Source: Orrella marina
GTDB taxonomy: Bacteria; Pseudomonadota; Gammaproteobacteria; Burkholderiales; Burkholderiaceae_B
Assembly: GCF_003058465.1 (NCBI RefSeq)
Contig: NZ_CP028901.1
Coordinates: forward strand, 868,001-932,000
Direction: 5' to 3'
DNA: 64,000 nucleotides
A model generated the notes under the pieces. The model searched no databases, was not told the DNA's origin, and worked only from the letters and a program-made list of their open reading frames with translations. The translations under genes and the position numbers were made by a program. Below, one piece after another: positions 8,951 through 17,426 of this stretch (the first letter of the stretch is position 1; every line of letters starts with the position of its first letter).

Positions 8951-10087
8951 CCTGAGCTTGCAGGTCGCGATGAGCTAAGAGAAGAGTTGCGAATCGCTTT
9001 AGAGCGCGCTCGCATCGGTCGCTCAGCAAAGAGTGCGATGCTCGCAGGATTACGCGGCGTAGGGAAGACGGTCCTGCTCGATCGCGTTCGCGACGATGCC
9101 GAGCAAGCCGGGATTCATACCATCCGTATCGAAGCACCCGAAGGAAAGTCCCTTCCTGCGCTACTCGCCCCACAGGTGAGACTGGCGTTATTGCGGCTGA
9201 GACAGATAGAAGCTGCCAAAGCGTATGCGATCAGAGGTCTTAGAGGATTGGCCGGATTTGTCGGGAGATTAAAGATCACCTTCGGGGATATCGAAGTGGG
9301 ACTCGACTACGACCCCGAGCCAGGGCTCGCTGACAACGGCGACCTCGAGCATGACTTGCAAGCGCTTTTTGAGCAGGTGGGGCTTTCTGCGAAGGCAGGA
9401 AAGACCGCGTTAGCGATCTTTATTGATGAGCTTCAGTATGTTCCAGAGGAACAGCTTGCAGCGCTGATCACGGCAATGCATCGCTCTGAGCAGAGGCAAC
9501 TGCCGATTGTACTCATAGGCGCTGGTTTGCCTCAGTTGCGCGCTCGCATGGGAAATGCAAAATCCTATGCCGAACGTCTGTTTGACTTTCCGTTCATCGG
9601 TCCTTTGAGCAGCGAAGCGGCCAGACTAGCGATCAAAAAGCCGCTGCAGGACGAGGGTGTTCAGATTACCGAGGAGGCGCTCGACGAAATTCTTTCATTG
9701 ACCAAAGGGTATGCATACTTCCTGCAACAATGGGGCAGTCACACTTGGAGCATCGCGCAACAGTCTCCGATCGTGATCGACGATGTTAAAGCAGCAAGCT
9801 TGACTGCGATTGCAGCACTGGATGAAAGTTTTTTTCGGGTGCGTTTTGACAGGTTGACCCCGAAAGAAAAATTGTACCTTCGGGCGATGGCCGAGCTTGG
9901 GGTTGGCCCTCATCGGTCGGGTGACATTGCCGCAATGCTGTCGACGCGCGTTTCATCACTTGCACCAACTCGTAGCGCCTTGATCACCAAAGGCATGATC
10001 TGGAGCCCTAATCATGTAGACACGGCTTTCACCGTTCCCATGTTTGATGAATTCATGAACCGGATCATGCCAGAAATGAGGCCATAA
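8951..10087 (+). pseudogene. AAA ATPase, 5' end removed by the IS4 element
   Basis: P-loop ATPase of the AAA_16/ORC1-like type. The open frame begins inside the IS terminal repeat (TAA at 8939-8941) and gives PELAGRDELREEL before the P-loop, exactly how such proteins look a few residues after their start. The initiator Met and roughly the first ten or more residues are therefore missing. GLRGVGKT is Walker A, ALAIFIDELQYV is Walker B, and a winged-helix-like C-terminus (GDIAAMLSTRVSSLAPTRSALITKG) follows. A TTG at 8987 could start a 366-residue form that still includes Walker A. Whether a shortened protein is made is unknown. Such ATPases often occur in accessory islands. Confidence 0.75.
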
Positions 10088-10668
10088 CGACAGGTTTGTA
10101 CTCATTTCTTGCGTTGGCCCAGGTTATTCTGGATCAGGTCACAGGTTTAACCGAAGGACTGAGCCGTCCCATCTGGTTTTGTGCTGACACGGCTGAAACG
10201 GAGCCCTTCAACAAAAGTAATGTGAAGGGCTTGTGCAAGACAGGAATCGAGTCTCTCTCGTCGTCATTGAGCAGGATGTTCACCATTTGGGTTGGCATCT
10301 ACGGCTCGAATAACCCAATCCGATCGCGTCTGCTATCACACCGCAGTAGCGGATGAACTGCAAGCTGAAGGCATCATCAGATCGTATGACTCGTGAAGAT
10401 CAATGTGTTCGACTTGCAAGTCGTGATCTTCAGCTTGTCCGGATCTGGATAAATGAAGAAAAATCTACAAATCAACGCGGGGATGAGAGTCTGGAAAACT
10501 GGCCGCTTTCGTATTCAGACTACGCTTGGTGGAATCAAGAACGCTGGCTGATCAATGCCCGCGCAACGGTCACTCCAAAGGACTCGTTCGAGAAGCCCTC
10601 CTAAGAATCCTTGCAGGGGGTAAACAGTTCCACGACAGTGCTTGTCATGTTTCTGAAATCATGATTTG
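10088..10668. other. Gene-poor stretch after the AAA ATPase
   Basis: About 580 bp. Short frames at 10096-10356 (86 codons) and 10353-10604 (83 codons, ending in SYSDYAWWNQERWLINARA-type sequence) are present, but I recognise neither. They may be decayed gene remains. No RNA gene is visible. Confidence 0.4.
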
Positions 10669-10723
10669 GCGACACGTATGAAACTCATGTCGCTCTGAAC
10701 GACATGAGTTTCATACGTGTCGC
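10669..10723. repeat. 24-bp perfect inverted repeat with 7-nt loop
   Basis: Arms 10669-10692 and 10700-10723 are perfectly complementary with the 7-nt spacer CTCTGAA. Each arm carries the octamer ACGTGTCG (or its complement) and CATGTCG. It lies 90 bp before the fic start. No T-run follows on either strand, so it is not a typical terminator; an operator, a cruciform or an old element end are possible. Confidence 0.9.
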
Positions 10724-10792
10724 TATTTCTGAAAAACTAGAACATGACTTGTTGACGTGTCGCGAGTAACGACGTAAGCTGGAAACGTGTCG
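10669..10792 (+). promoter_or_regulatory. Cluster of ACGTGTCG motifs upstream of fic
   Basis: ACGTGTCG occurs at 10715-10722, 10755-10762 and 10785-10792 on the plus strand, and inverted at 10670-10677. The direct copies are spaced 40 and 30 bp apart, roughly whole helical turns. This is what an operator array for an autoregulated gene can look like. The binding protein is unknown. Confidence 0.45.
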
Positions 10793-10813
10793 TCAAAATG
10801 ATATTTTTGCATC

Positions 10814-11047
10814 ATGAGTGATATTGCGCTTGCCTGGCATCCCGAGCAACCCCATAACCAGTTGCCAGCGCTGCCGCCAGCGCAAGAGCTGGAGACCCGG
10901 CCCGTACTCAAGGCCTGCATCGAGGCTCGTGCCGCGTTGGCTGAACTCAAGCAGGCGGCCGAGTTAATTCCGAACCAGACGATGCTGATCAACACCATTC
11001 CCTTGCTGGAGGCTAAGGGACTGTTAACAAATAATATAGTCGAATGA
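10814..11047 (+). pseudogene. Fic-family protein, N-terminal part (split gene)
   Basis: First part of a Fic (AMP transferase) gene. The ATG at 10814 gives the N-terminal domain with [20 protein letters not shown] and [18 protein letters not shown], characteristic of Fic proteins with an Fic_N domain. Fic sequence ends at 11016, where an ISAzo13-family element starts. The remaining codons to the stop at 11045-11047 are transposon sequence. Joining 11016 to 12329 restores the frame exactly, giving a 372-residue protein. The fragment cannot have Fic activity because the active-site helix is in the other part. Confidence 0.92.
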
Positions 11048-12325
11048 CTAGGGTCGTATGCAGTAATTCCATTCGCCATGGAAATCGCTTCGATCGATCT
11101 TGATCGTCGCCATTTGGGCGTCAGTGACAGAAATTCCCTTCGGATACGCGGCAGTATCGAGCTCGGCCTTAACCGACAGGCCGCTACGGGTTCGTGTGTT
11201 GGCGATCAGATTGACAATGACTTCGTGACTGATCAGTGGGCGCGCGCGCCAGTTCATGGTGATGAACGAGAACAAGCGGTGTTCAATCTTGTTCCATTTG
11301 CTGGTCCCGGGAGGAAAGTGATGCACGTGAATCTCGAGCCCCAGTTCCCTGGCTAACTGGCTCAACTCATACTTCCATAGCCGAACCCGATGGCCATTGC
11401 TGCCACCACCATCTGCTGTGATCGTCAATCGGCTGGCTTCAGGATAGCGCGCTCGGCCCATCGAGAACCACCAGCGCCGGATAGTTTGCACGGCAAATGT
11501 CGACGTGTCGTGATCCGTTCCCACGCTGACCCAACCCTCATCAGCACCTATGTCATAAACGCCGTACGGATTGGCGCGCCCCAGATCCTTGTCGACAAAG
11601 TCATGAACCTGGACCTGATCGGGTTGACCTCTAGGCAGCCATCGCTGGCCCGCGTTCTTGAAGGCCCCAACCAGCTCCTTCTTTTTGGTATCGACCGAAA
11701 TGACCGGTTCGTTTGCATCCAGTGCGATCTTCACGGCTGCATTGATGTGCTCAAACTGTGCGTTTCGATCAGGACTCTGGTTGCCTTCGAGCACCTTGGC
11801 GTTTGCTTGCAGACTAAAATTCTGGCTACGCAATATATTGCCCACCACCACATGGCTGACCTGATGATGTCTGGTCTTGAGCTCATCGGCCAGATTGCGC
11901 AGACTCTTGCATGTCCAGCGCAACGGTGACTCCGGGTCACCTCGCGTGGTCGGCTCGACCAGAGCCAAAAGGTCTGCAACCAAGGTCTCATCGGTTGTCT
12001 CGAGTCGCTTGCGGCCACCTCCCGGTCGACGCGATCCTGTTGCCGTCGTGGACCGAGAGTCATCCGCCGCGTCGATACTTTTCAACGAGCCGAGCTCCTT
12101 GATACCGGCGGCTACCGTTGTGCGGGATGCACCAGTGGCCGATGCCACCTCGGCTATGCCACCTCGACCGAGTGCTTTGGCTTCTGCGCCGAGCAACAAT
12201 CTTCTCTGACGCTCATTGAGTGTCTCGTTCAGCGCCTCCCAGCGCAAAGCGATTGGTGAGATATTCGGCATTCGATAAGCATAGCCGATTCCCAATAAAT
12301 AACCAAGTTAAATATTTACAGTCTC
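11017..12325 (-). mobile_element. ISAzo13-family insertion sequence in fic
   Basis: A 1,309-bp element with short terminal inverted repeats: GGGACTGT on the left and GAGACTGT as the inverted right end. It is flanked by a 3-bp direct repeat TAA (11014-11016 and 12326-12328). The Ga/g ends and the short duplication agree with what I recall for the ISAzo13 family. Its single transposase gene fills almost the whole element. The element looks complete and recent, since both fic halves are otherwise undamaged. Confidence 0.9.
11048..12295 (-). CDS. ISAzo13-family transposase
   Basis: DDE transposase of 415 residues. The N-terminal helix-turn-helix includes EVASATGASRTTVAAGIKEL, followed by a basic GSRRPGGGRKR linker. 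Catalytic acidic residues are in VISVDTKKKE (D), TITADGGGSNG (D) and WNKIEHRLFS (E). The frame is intact over full length, so it may be active. Transcription is opposite to the interrupted fic gene. The ATG nearest the family N-terminus is at 12271 (MPNISPIAL); the frame opens at 12295. Confidence 0.92.
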   Translation of the reverse strand: MGIGYAYRMPNISPIALRWEALNETLNERQRRLLLGAEAKALGRGGIAEVASATGASRTTVAAGIKELGSLKSIDAADDSRSTTATGSRRPGGGRKRLETTDETLVADLLALVEPTTRGDPESPLRWTCKSLRNLADELKTRHHQVSHVVVGNILRSQNFSLQANAKVLEGNQSPDRNAQFEHINAAVKIALDANEPVISVDTKKKELVGAFKNAGQRWLPRGQPDQVQVHDFVDKDLGRANPYGVYDIGADEGWVSVGTDHDTSTFAVQTIRRWWFSMGRARYPEASRLTITADGGGSNGHRVRLWKYELSQLARELGLEIHVHHFPPGTSKWNKIEHRLFSFITMNWRARPLISHEVIVNLIANTRTRSGLSVKAELDTAAYPKGISVTDAQMATIKIDRSDFHGEWNYCIRP

Positions 12326-12328
12326 TAA

Positions 12329-13244
12329 AGACAGCTCGGAAATTGAGAACATCGTCACCACCACTGACCAACTGTTCCAGTATGCGCACGGTCACCAGAA
12401 CGCCGATCCTGCCACCAAAGAGGCGCTACGTTACCGCACCGCGTTGCATCAAGGCTTTCAGTCACTCAAGACAAGGCCGTTATGTACAGCGACCGCCGTG
12501 GATGTTTGTCGCACCCTCAAAGGGGTGGACATGGATATCCGCCGCACCCCGGGCACCCAGCTTGCCAACGACCGCACGGGTGAGGTGGTCTATACCCCGC
12601 CCGAAGGCGAGGCGCGTTTGCGTGACATGCTGGCCAACTGGGAGCGATTTCTACACAATCAGACCGATCTGGACCCGTTGATCCGCATGGCCGTGGGCCA
12701 CTACCAGTTTGAGGCGATACACCCGTTTACTGACGGCAACGGTCGTACCGGTCGTGTGCTCAATATCCTCTATCTTATTCAGCAAGAGCTGTTGAACCTG
12801 CCAATCCTGTACCTGAGTCGCCATGTGATCGCCAACAAGACCGACTACTATCGCTTGTTGCTCAGTGTCACGCGTGACGGCGCATGGGAACCCTGGCTGC
12901 TTTTCATGTTGCAGGCCGTCGCAGATACGTCCAGATGGACCACGGGCAAGATCGCAGCCATTCGCGGGCTGGCTGAACACACCACCGAGCACGTGCGTAC
13001 GCGCTTGCCCAAGATCTATACCCGCGAACTGGTGGATGTCATCTTTGAGCAACCGTATTGCCGCATCGGAAATCTGGTGGACAAAGGGATTGCCCAACGT
13101 CAGGCCGCTTCGCGCTACCTGCATGATCTGGTCAGCCTGGGGGTGCTACGCGAAATGCCGTTTGGCAAGGAAAAGCTCTTCATCCATCCCAAGCTGATGC
13201 AACTGCTTGGCCGAGACAGCAACGACTTCCAGCTTTACGCCTGA
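12329..13244 (+). pseudogene. Fic-family protein, C-terminal part with Fic motif (split gene)
   Basis: Continuation of the fic gene after the IS. Sequence resumes with [20 protein letters not shown] and contains an intact Fic active site, [12 protein letters not shown] (H-x-F-x-D-G-N-G-R-x-x-R). It ends with a winged-helix region ([17 protein letters not shown]) at 13244. Fic enzymes transfer AMP, or other phosphate-containing groups, to target hydroxyls. The [11 protein letters not shown] segment resembles the region that can carry the inhibitory helix in class II Fic proteins. A start codon at 12444 (TTG) could give a shorter protein with the motif but without the N-terminal region. If translated this would lack normal control; I infer it is silent. 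Confidence 0.9.
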
Positions 13245-13333
13245 AGGGCTCGCAACGGAGGTCGCTTTGGGTGTGTAGCGCGAAGTTTGCTCTTGCGAAG
13301 TGCATCGAGAACGTTTTGCTGATTTCGATAGGA

Positions 13334-13440
13334 GGTGCTATCCATCACCTTCGTGGTGCCCTTACCGATAACGATCAGGTACAAGATGGCACAGCCGACT
13401 GGATGTGGTCGAAATAATCGGGCAGGGGGTTCTCATTCAC
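13334..13440 (-). pseudogene. HEPN-domain toxin remnant
   Basis: Minus-strand translation from GTG 13440 gives NPLPDYFDHIQSAV, then in another frame ILYLIVIGKGTTKVMD. Both match the start and middle of HEPN toxins (typical LPDYLEHI and LIVIGEAATKVMD). Sequence between them is deleted and the RNase motif region is absent. The GTG overlaps the stop of the adjacent MNT remnant (GTGTGA), the usual order of MNT-HEPN pairs. This is a decayed gene. Confidence 0.6.
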
Positions 13441-13729
13441 ACCGGTTGTGCTTTCGCGAGGACCTTGGCCCGCAACCTCGGCGGCAGATCGCCAGGTGTC
13501 AGCAAATCGACGTCAACGCGGAGCAGCAATCTCCGCTCTTCTTCCAGATTGCCTAAGTCCGACGGTGCGCGGCACCGGGCAGCACATCGACCAGCAGATC
13601 AAGGTCGCTGCCAATCCGGTCCGTGCCATGCAGCACCGGTCCGAGAATGCGCGGATTCGCTGTTCGGAAGTGACCGACCACTTCGCGCACCCCGTCTCGC
13701 TTCATGTCGAGCACAACGGACGGTCGCAT
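13437..13729 (-). pseudogene. MNT nucleotidyltransferase antitoxin remnant
   Basis: From ATG 13729 (AGGA five bases upstream) the frame gives MRPSVVLDMKRDGVREV and then the nucleotidyltransferase signature region HGTDRIGSDLDLLVDVLPG, as in MntA antitoxins that AMPylate HEPN toxins. The Ser of the usual GS motif is Pro (GPVLHG). A frameshift near 13555 brings in a stop. The expected C-terminus (LLTPGDLPPRLRAKVLAKA) continues in another frame to 13437. With the shift and the lost GS motif it is most likely inactive. Confidence 0.65.
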
Positions 13730-13927
13730 CGGCATCCTTCTATCATCGAAACCCATTGACCAACTGTAAGCGCAATCCCCTGACGTTCGTATAAGAAAGG
13801 CGTTTGAAGGTCCATTCCTGAAAATGACACTGAATCGATTCCTCATGCCTGGCCGTCCCCTGGATACCTCGCGCAATCCATTTCTCCCTGTTTTAGTCGC
13901 AACAGGGCGATCGGGCGGCATGGATTG

Positions 13928-14551
13928 TCACAGTTCACGCCATCCAGGTACCCTACGTTGAAACTCGTCCTGAAATGCTGGCCGAGTTTTGTTCTCATAT
14001 TTCAAAGCAGTTGCCAGTCTGATCCAGCGCTGCTCGTCGGGTACGACGACCGTCAGAAGACGATGGATTCGGGCCATGATCCGGGCTTGCTGGGCGTATG
14101 CACTGCGTTTGGCTGAGCGTGTCCGGCTGACCCGATGTACACAGCGAATGTAGTAGTCAAGCATCTCTTCTGGATAGACTGGCTCCAGAGTCTCAGCCGC
14201 GCGCACTTCGTGTTCAGAGGCATACTCATCGCCATAGCAGCTTGCCTGCATGGCTTTCATGGCCTGAAGGTGTTCTTTTCGGTGTGACCGGATACGCATC
14301 TGCTCCGTGTCCCACGCTTTGGGCAAGGCGTTGATGAGCCGGGTTTCGTACATGCCCCATTCTTCGGGGGAGCAGAGCGCCTCAAACGGCGGAGGGGCGT
14401 CATCTGTACCGATCGGTTCAGCAACACTATGCTGGACTTCAGAAGATCGAGACACTGCTGGCGGTCGTTCGGGAATCTGGCACGCAATCACTGCGTGTCG
14501 GATGCACGCCGACAATCGGGGTGGGGTTGCTGCCCCAGGTGGTGCAGGCAT
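13928..14551 (-). CDS. Hypothetical protein, possibly a gene fragment
   Basis: Open frame of 207 codons that I do not recognise. The C-terminal 140 residues are helical and charged (YPEEMLDYYIRCVHRVSRT, QQARIMARIHRLL, ALKYENKTRPAFQDEF). This resembles helical tails found downstream of SWIM zinc fingers, but that is a weak impression. The first 40-60 codons overlap a LysR fragment on the opposite strand and are Pro/Ala-rich, so the true coding part probably begins near the Met at 14353 or is a 5'-truncated remnant. Confidence 0.4.
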   Translation of the reverse strand: MPAPPGAATPPRLSACIRHAVIACQIPERPPAVSRSSEVQHSVAEPIGTDDAPPPFEALCSPEEWGMYETRLINALPKAWDTEQMRIRSHRKEHLQAMKAMQASCYGDEYASEHEVRAAETLEPVYPEEMLDYYIRCVHRVSRTRSAKRSAYAQQARIMARIHRLLTVVVPDEQRWIRLATALKYENKTRPAFQDEFQRRVPGWREL

Positions 14552-14610
14552 TTCTCAAGCGATTCCCGAACACGCACATCAGCATTCAGACCATCTATTT
14601 CATATGGTGA
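14437..14610 (+). pseudogene. LysR-family regulator fragment
   Basis: Fifty-seven codons on the plus strand give LQKIETLLAVVRESG and then LRVGCTPTIGVGLLPQVVQ, followed by FPNTHISIQT. This matches the junction between the linker helix and the effector-binding domain of LysR regulators. The helix-turn-helix and the rest of the effector domain are missing on both sides. It is a scrap left by rearrangement. Confidence 0.6.
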
Positions 14611-14814
14611 TCTAGTGCTATCATGACATCATGATTTAATCGTCGCAACAGTTTTCTGAAAAAATTCCAGAAATGGCGCAAGAACAAAACTGCCCACATG
14701 CCTACAAACCTGCCGACACACCCGACGAGTAGGCCGCCGTGGGATCATCAGAGAACCAGCGCTGACACCTTTGCCAGCCATGCACCCAAAGACCGAGACA
14801 GGAGACCGAACAGC

Positions 14815-15735
14815 ATGAGTCCATCCCTCACCGACCCGCACGCCCAGACCTATCCGGCAGGACTGACCATCAAGACCGGTCGCAATCAGGCATTGAGAGC
14901 GGCGCTGGCATCGGATCAGTTCCTGATTGCACCCGGTGCCTTTGACTGCCTGAGCGCCCGGCTGGTCGAAAAAGCCGGATTCGGCGCGGTCTATCTGACG
15001 GGCTCCGGGATGTCCATGTCGGCACTCGGTGCACCCGATGTGGGGTTGATGACGTTTACCGAGGTCCTGGACCGCGCCAAACGGATCGCAGATCTGGTCG
15101 GTATTCCGATCGTGGTCGATGCAGACACCGGGTATGGCGGACCATTGAATGTCGTGCGCACCGTGCGCGAGTTCGAAAAAGCAGGGGTGAGCGCGATTCA
15201 GCTTGAAGATCAGGCATGGCCCAAGAAATGCGGGCATGAGGCAGGACGTCAACTGGTCTCGACCCAGGAAATGGTCGGACGCATCAAGGCAGCCGCCGAT
15301 GGCAGACTCGATCCGGATCTTGTGATCATTGCGCGCACCGATGCGCGCAGTGATCACGGACTGCAGGCCGCGATCGAGCGTGGACAGCAGTACGCAGAAG
15401 CGGGCGCTGACGTGATCTTCGTCGAGTCCCCGCAAAGCCGGGAAGAACTGGCCACGGTCGGGCAGTCGTTCAAGGTGCCGCTTCTGGCCAACATGGTCGA
15501 AGGCGGGCGCACGCCAATCCTGCCCGCTGACGAACTGAGTCGTCTCGGGTTTTCAATGGCGATCTACCCCAATGCGCTGACCCGTCTCTTTGCCAAGGCG
15601 GGCCTGCAGATGCTCGCCCAGCTGGCTCAGGACGGTACCACCGATGCCTGCAAGGCGCAGATGTTCAATCACCGTGAACTCTGGTCGCTCTTTGAGTATG
15701 AGAAGTGGATCCAGACCGAAGAACGGCTTCGGTAA
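14815..15735 (+). CDS. Isocitrate lyase/PEP mutase family protein
   Basis: Cytoplasmic (beta/alpha)8 enzyme of the ICL/PEP mutase superfamily, 306 residues from the ATG at 14815 with AGGAG ten bases upstream. The frame is open to 14698, but the extra 39 codons are not family-like. IVVDADTGYGGP is the metal-binding region, and KKCGH (K137-H141) carries the catalytic Cys found in lyases such as methylisocitrate and dimethylmalate lyases and absent in PEP mutase. A C-C lyase (2-methylisocitrate, 2,3-dimethylmalate) is most likely. No prpC or prpD lies nearby, so the substrate is open. It stands alone, with a GntR gene following after 770 bp. Confidence 0.85.
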   Translation: MSPSLTDPHAQTYPAGLTIKTGRNQALRAALASDQFLIAPGAFDCLSARLVEKAGFGAVYLTGSGMSMSALGAPDVGLMTFTEVLDRAKRIADLVGIPIVVDADTGYGGPLNVVRTVREFEKAGVSAIQLEDQAWPKKCGHEAGRQLVSTQEMVGRIKAAADGRLDPDLVIIARTDARSDHGLQAAIERGQQYAEAGADVIFVESPQSREELATVGQSFKVPLLANMVEGGRTPILPADELSRLGFSMAIYPNALTRLFAKAGLQMLAQLAQDGTTDACKAQMFNHRELWSLFEYEKWIQTEERLR

Positions 15736-16505
15736 CCCACGCATGCCTGCGTTCAGGCAACAAGTGGGTTCAGCGCGATGCACTGAAAGATGGCACGTGT
15801 GATGCTGGTGTTCAGGCTTACGGGGCTGTTTGCGTTGTGACTGATCACCGTGCGAGTAAGGAGTGGCAGGCAGGGCAGGTGGCGTGGCGGGAGCAGAGGA
15901 GAAGACATGCTGCGACGGGTCCCGTGAGAGATGCAGCGAGATGTGCGATGAGAGATGTAGCGAGATGTGCAGCGAGATCTGTGGATCAGAACACAGATAA
16001 GGACGGTTTTTTGTTCTGTTTGTTGGTCTGCTCTTTCATCGCATCCTGGCTTCCCAAGCATTTCTTTTGAAAATGTTACGATCAGGTGAAGTGGTTGTCG
16101 GCAACGTCACCCTGCACAGCTTGCATAAGTTGCGATCACCCAGGGGACTGCTGACCAGATCAACCGGTAAAGAGATCAAAAGACAAGCCGGTAAAGGGCG
16201 CCAGCCAGCACGCTGGTCCAGCGGGTCTGGATCGGGTCGCAAGGCGCGAGTGCTAACGGGTCATGGAGCGGTGGTGGGTTGATACTTCAGGGTCTTGGCG
16301 CATGGGTATTTTTTTGCGGTTTCAGGCTTTGCGGCTTCCCAGATAACAGTACTCAGGTCAGTACGCAGGGTCCAGACCAGATTCCAGACCCGGTGTCGGA
16401 CGACATGGAAAGCAGGGATTCAAACTGGTATCTCAATCCAGTTTTGATCCGGTCTCAATCCGGACCTGACGCCATGGAACACTGCGGTTTTTCGCGAGAA
16501 GAAGA
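15736..16505. other. Intergenic region upstream of the GntR gene
   Basis: About 770 bp without a credible gene. It contains a 24-bp tandem duplication at 15927-15974 and purine-rich tracts. The 3' part presumably carries the GntR promoter. No RNA gene or IS remnant is recognisable. Confidence 0.5.
15927..15974. repeat. 24-bp imperfect tandem repeat, two copies
   Basis: Two adjacent 24-bp units starting AGAGATG and containing AGCGAGATGTGC differ at a few positions. They are non-coding. Confidence 0.7.
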
Positions 16506-17252
16506 ATGAACGGACTACCACCCAACTCACACGAGCCACGATATGTGCAGCTCGCCAAGACACTACTGGAACGGATCTCCCAGGGGGAGTTCCCGGTTGG
16601 TGAGCTGTTGCCCAAGGAAGCCGAGCTGTGCGAAAGCTTTCAGGTGAGCCGCACCACCGTTCGAGAGGCATTGCGCATCATCAGTGAGCAGGGCGTGGTC
16701 GAGAAGCTTCATGGCATCGGGACAGTCGTCAAAACCCGTGAGCCACGACGTAACTTCGTGGTGTCAGTCAACTCGGCTGATCTGATGCAGTACGGGATGG
16801 AAACCCACCTGAAAATGGTCGATCGCGCGAAACTGGTCACGCAGCCTTATCATCGTCAGTTGTTTGGGTGCGATACGGGCGAGACCTGGTACCGAATCCG
16901 CGGGGTGCGTTCACCGATCGAGGATGAAGCCCATCCCATTGCATTTCTGGAGGTCTATCTGCCTGAGCGCTTCGCTCAGGTCGCTGAACAGGACATGATC
17001 AGCAATCTCCCTTACCACCGTCGTATCGTGGAACGATACCGGATTCCCGTGGTGGGCATTGAGCAGGAAATCCTGGCGATTGCGATGTCTCAGGAAGTGG
17101 CTGAGTTGCTGAATTCACCTGCAGGAGATCCTGCATTGCTGGTCACCAGGCGCTTCATAGGTCCGGGCGGACAATTGATCCAGGCATCGGTCAACACCCA
17201 CCCGAGCGATCGGTTCTCCTACCGGTTTTATATGAATCAGGTCCGGTATTAA
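16506..17252 (+). CDS. GntR-family regulator with UTRA domain (HutC subfamily)
   Basis: Transcription factor of 248 residues. The N-terminal winged helix (residues about 10-78) has PKEAELCESFQVSRTTVREA, the standard GntR recognition helix, then LHGIGTVV for the wing. The C-terminal UTRA effector domain runs from about residue 95 to the end (YRIRGVRS, HPIAFLEVYLPERF, AGDPALLVTRRFIG). It probably controls a nearby catabolic gene; the convergent ThDP enzyme and the upstream ICL/PEP mutase family gene are candidates. The ATG is preceded by an AGAAGAA stretch. Confidence 0.9.
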   Translation: MNGLPPNSHEPRYVQLAKTLLERISQGEFPVGELLPKEAELCESFQVSRTTVREALRIISEQGVVEKLHGIGTVVKTREPRRNFVVSVNSADLMQYGMETHLKMVDRAKLVTQPYHRQLFGCDTGETWYRIRGVRSPIEDEAHPIAFLEVYLPERFAQVAEQDMISNLPYHRRIVERYRIPVVGIEQEILAIAMSQEVAELLNSPAGDPALLVTRRFIGPGGQLIQASVNTHPSDRFSYRFYMNQVRY

Positions 17253-17426
17253 GGTGTGTGATACCTAATAATCCGGCGCTTGACCCATATCGCCAGGGGC
17301 ATTACCCTGGGACTTTCCTGCCGTCACTTGCGATGGCCATCAGATCACGCTCGTCAGAAAAGGACGGTTCGGTAAAGTCATCATCGCGTTTCTCCGTGAT
17401 GAGTCGATGATGTATTTCGACAGTCA
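17253..17426. other. Convergent intergenic region with weak hairpin
   Basis: A 174-bp spacer between the stops of the GntR and ThDP genes. A short hairpin (CCAGGG, loop GCATTA, CCCTGG; 17293-17310) lies in it without a clear T-run. It may help terminate either gene, but evidence is thin. Confidence 0.3.

Noticed and set aside
7524..8957. 9-bp target duplication around the IS4 element
   Set aside because: Flanks CCCTTAGGG and CCCCTGAGC are not equal, so no duplication was claimed.
10096..10604. Two short frames between the AAA ATPase and fic
   Set aside because: No recognisable family and no ribosome site. They may be shadows or remnants, so no CDS was called.
13405..13794. 129-codon plus-strand frame over the MNT-HEPN interval
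   Set aside because: The minus strand holds clear family motifs, so the plus frame is a shadow.
15736..16505. Small basic frame at 16067-16282
   Set aside because: Composition (Arg, Gly, Ser) and lack of any motif suggest a chance frame in GC-rich DNA.
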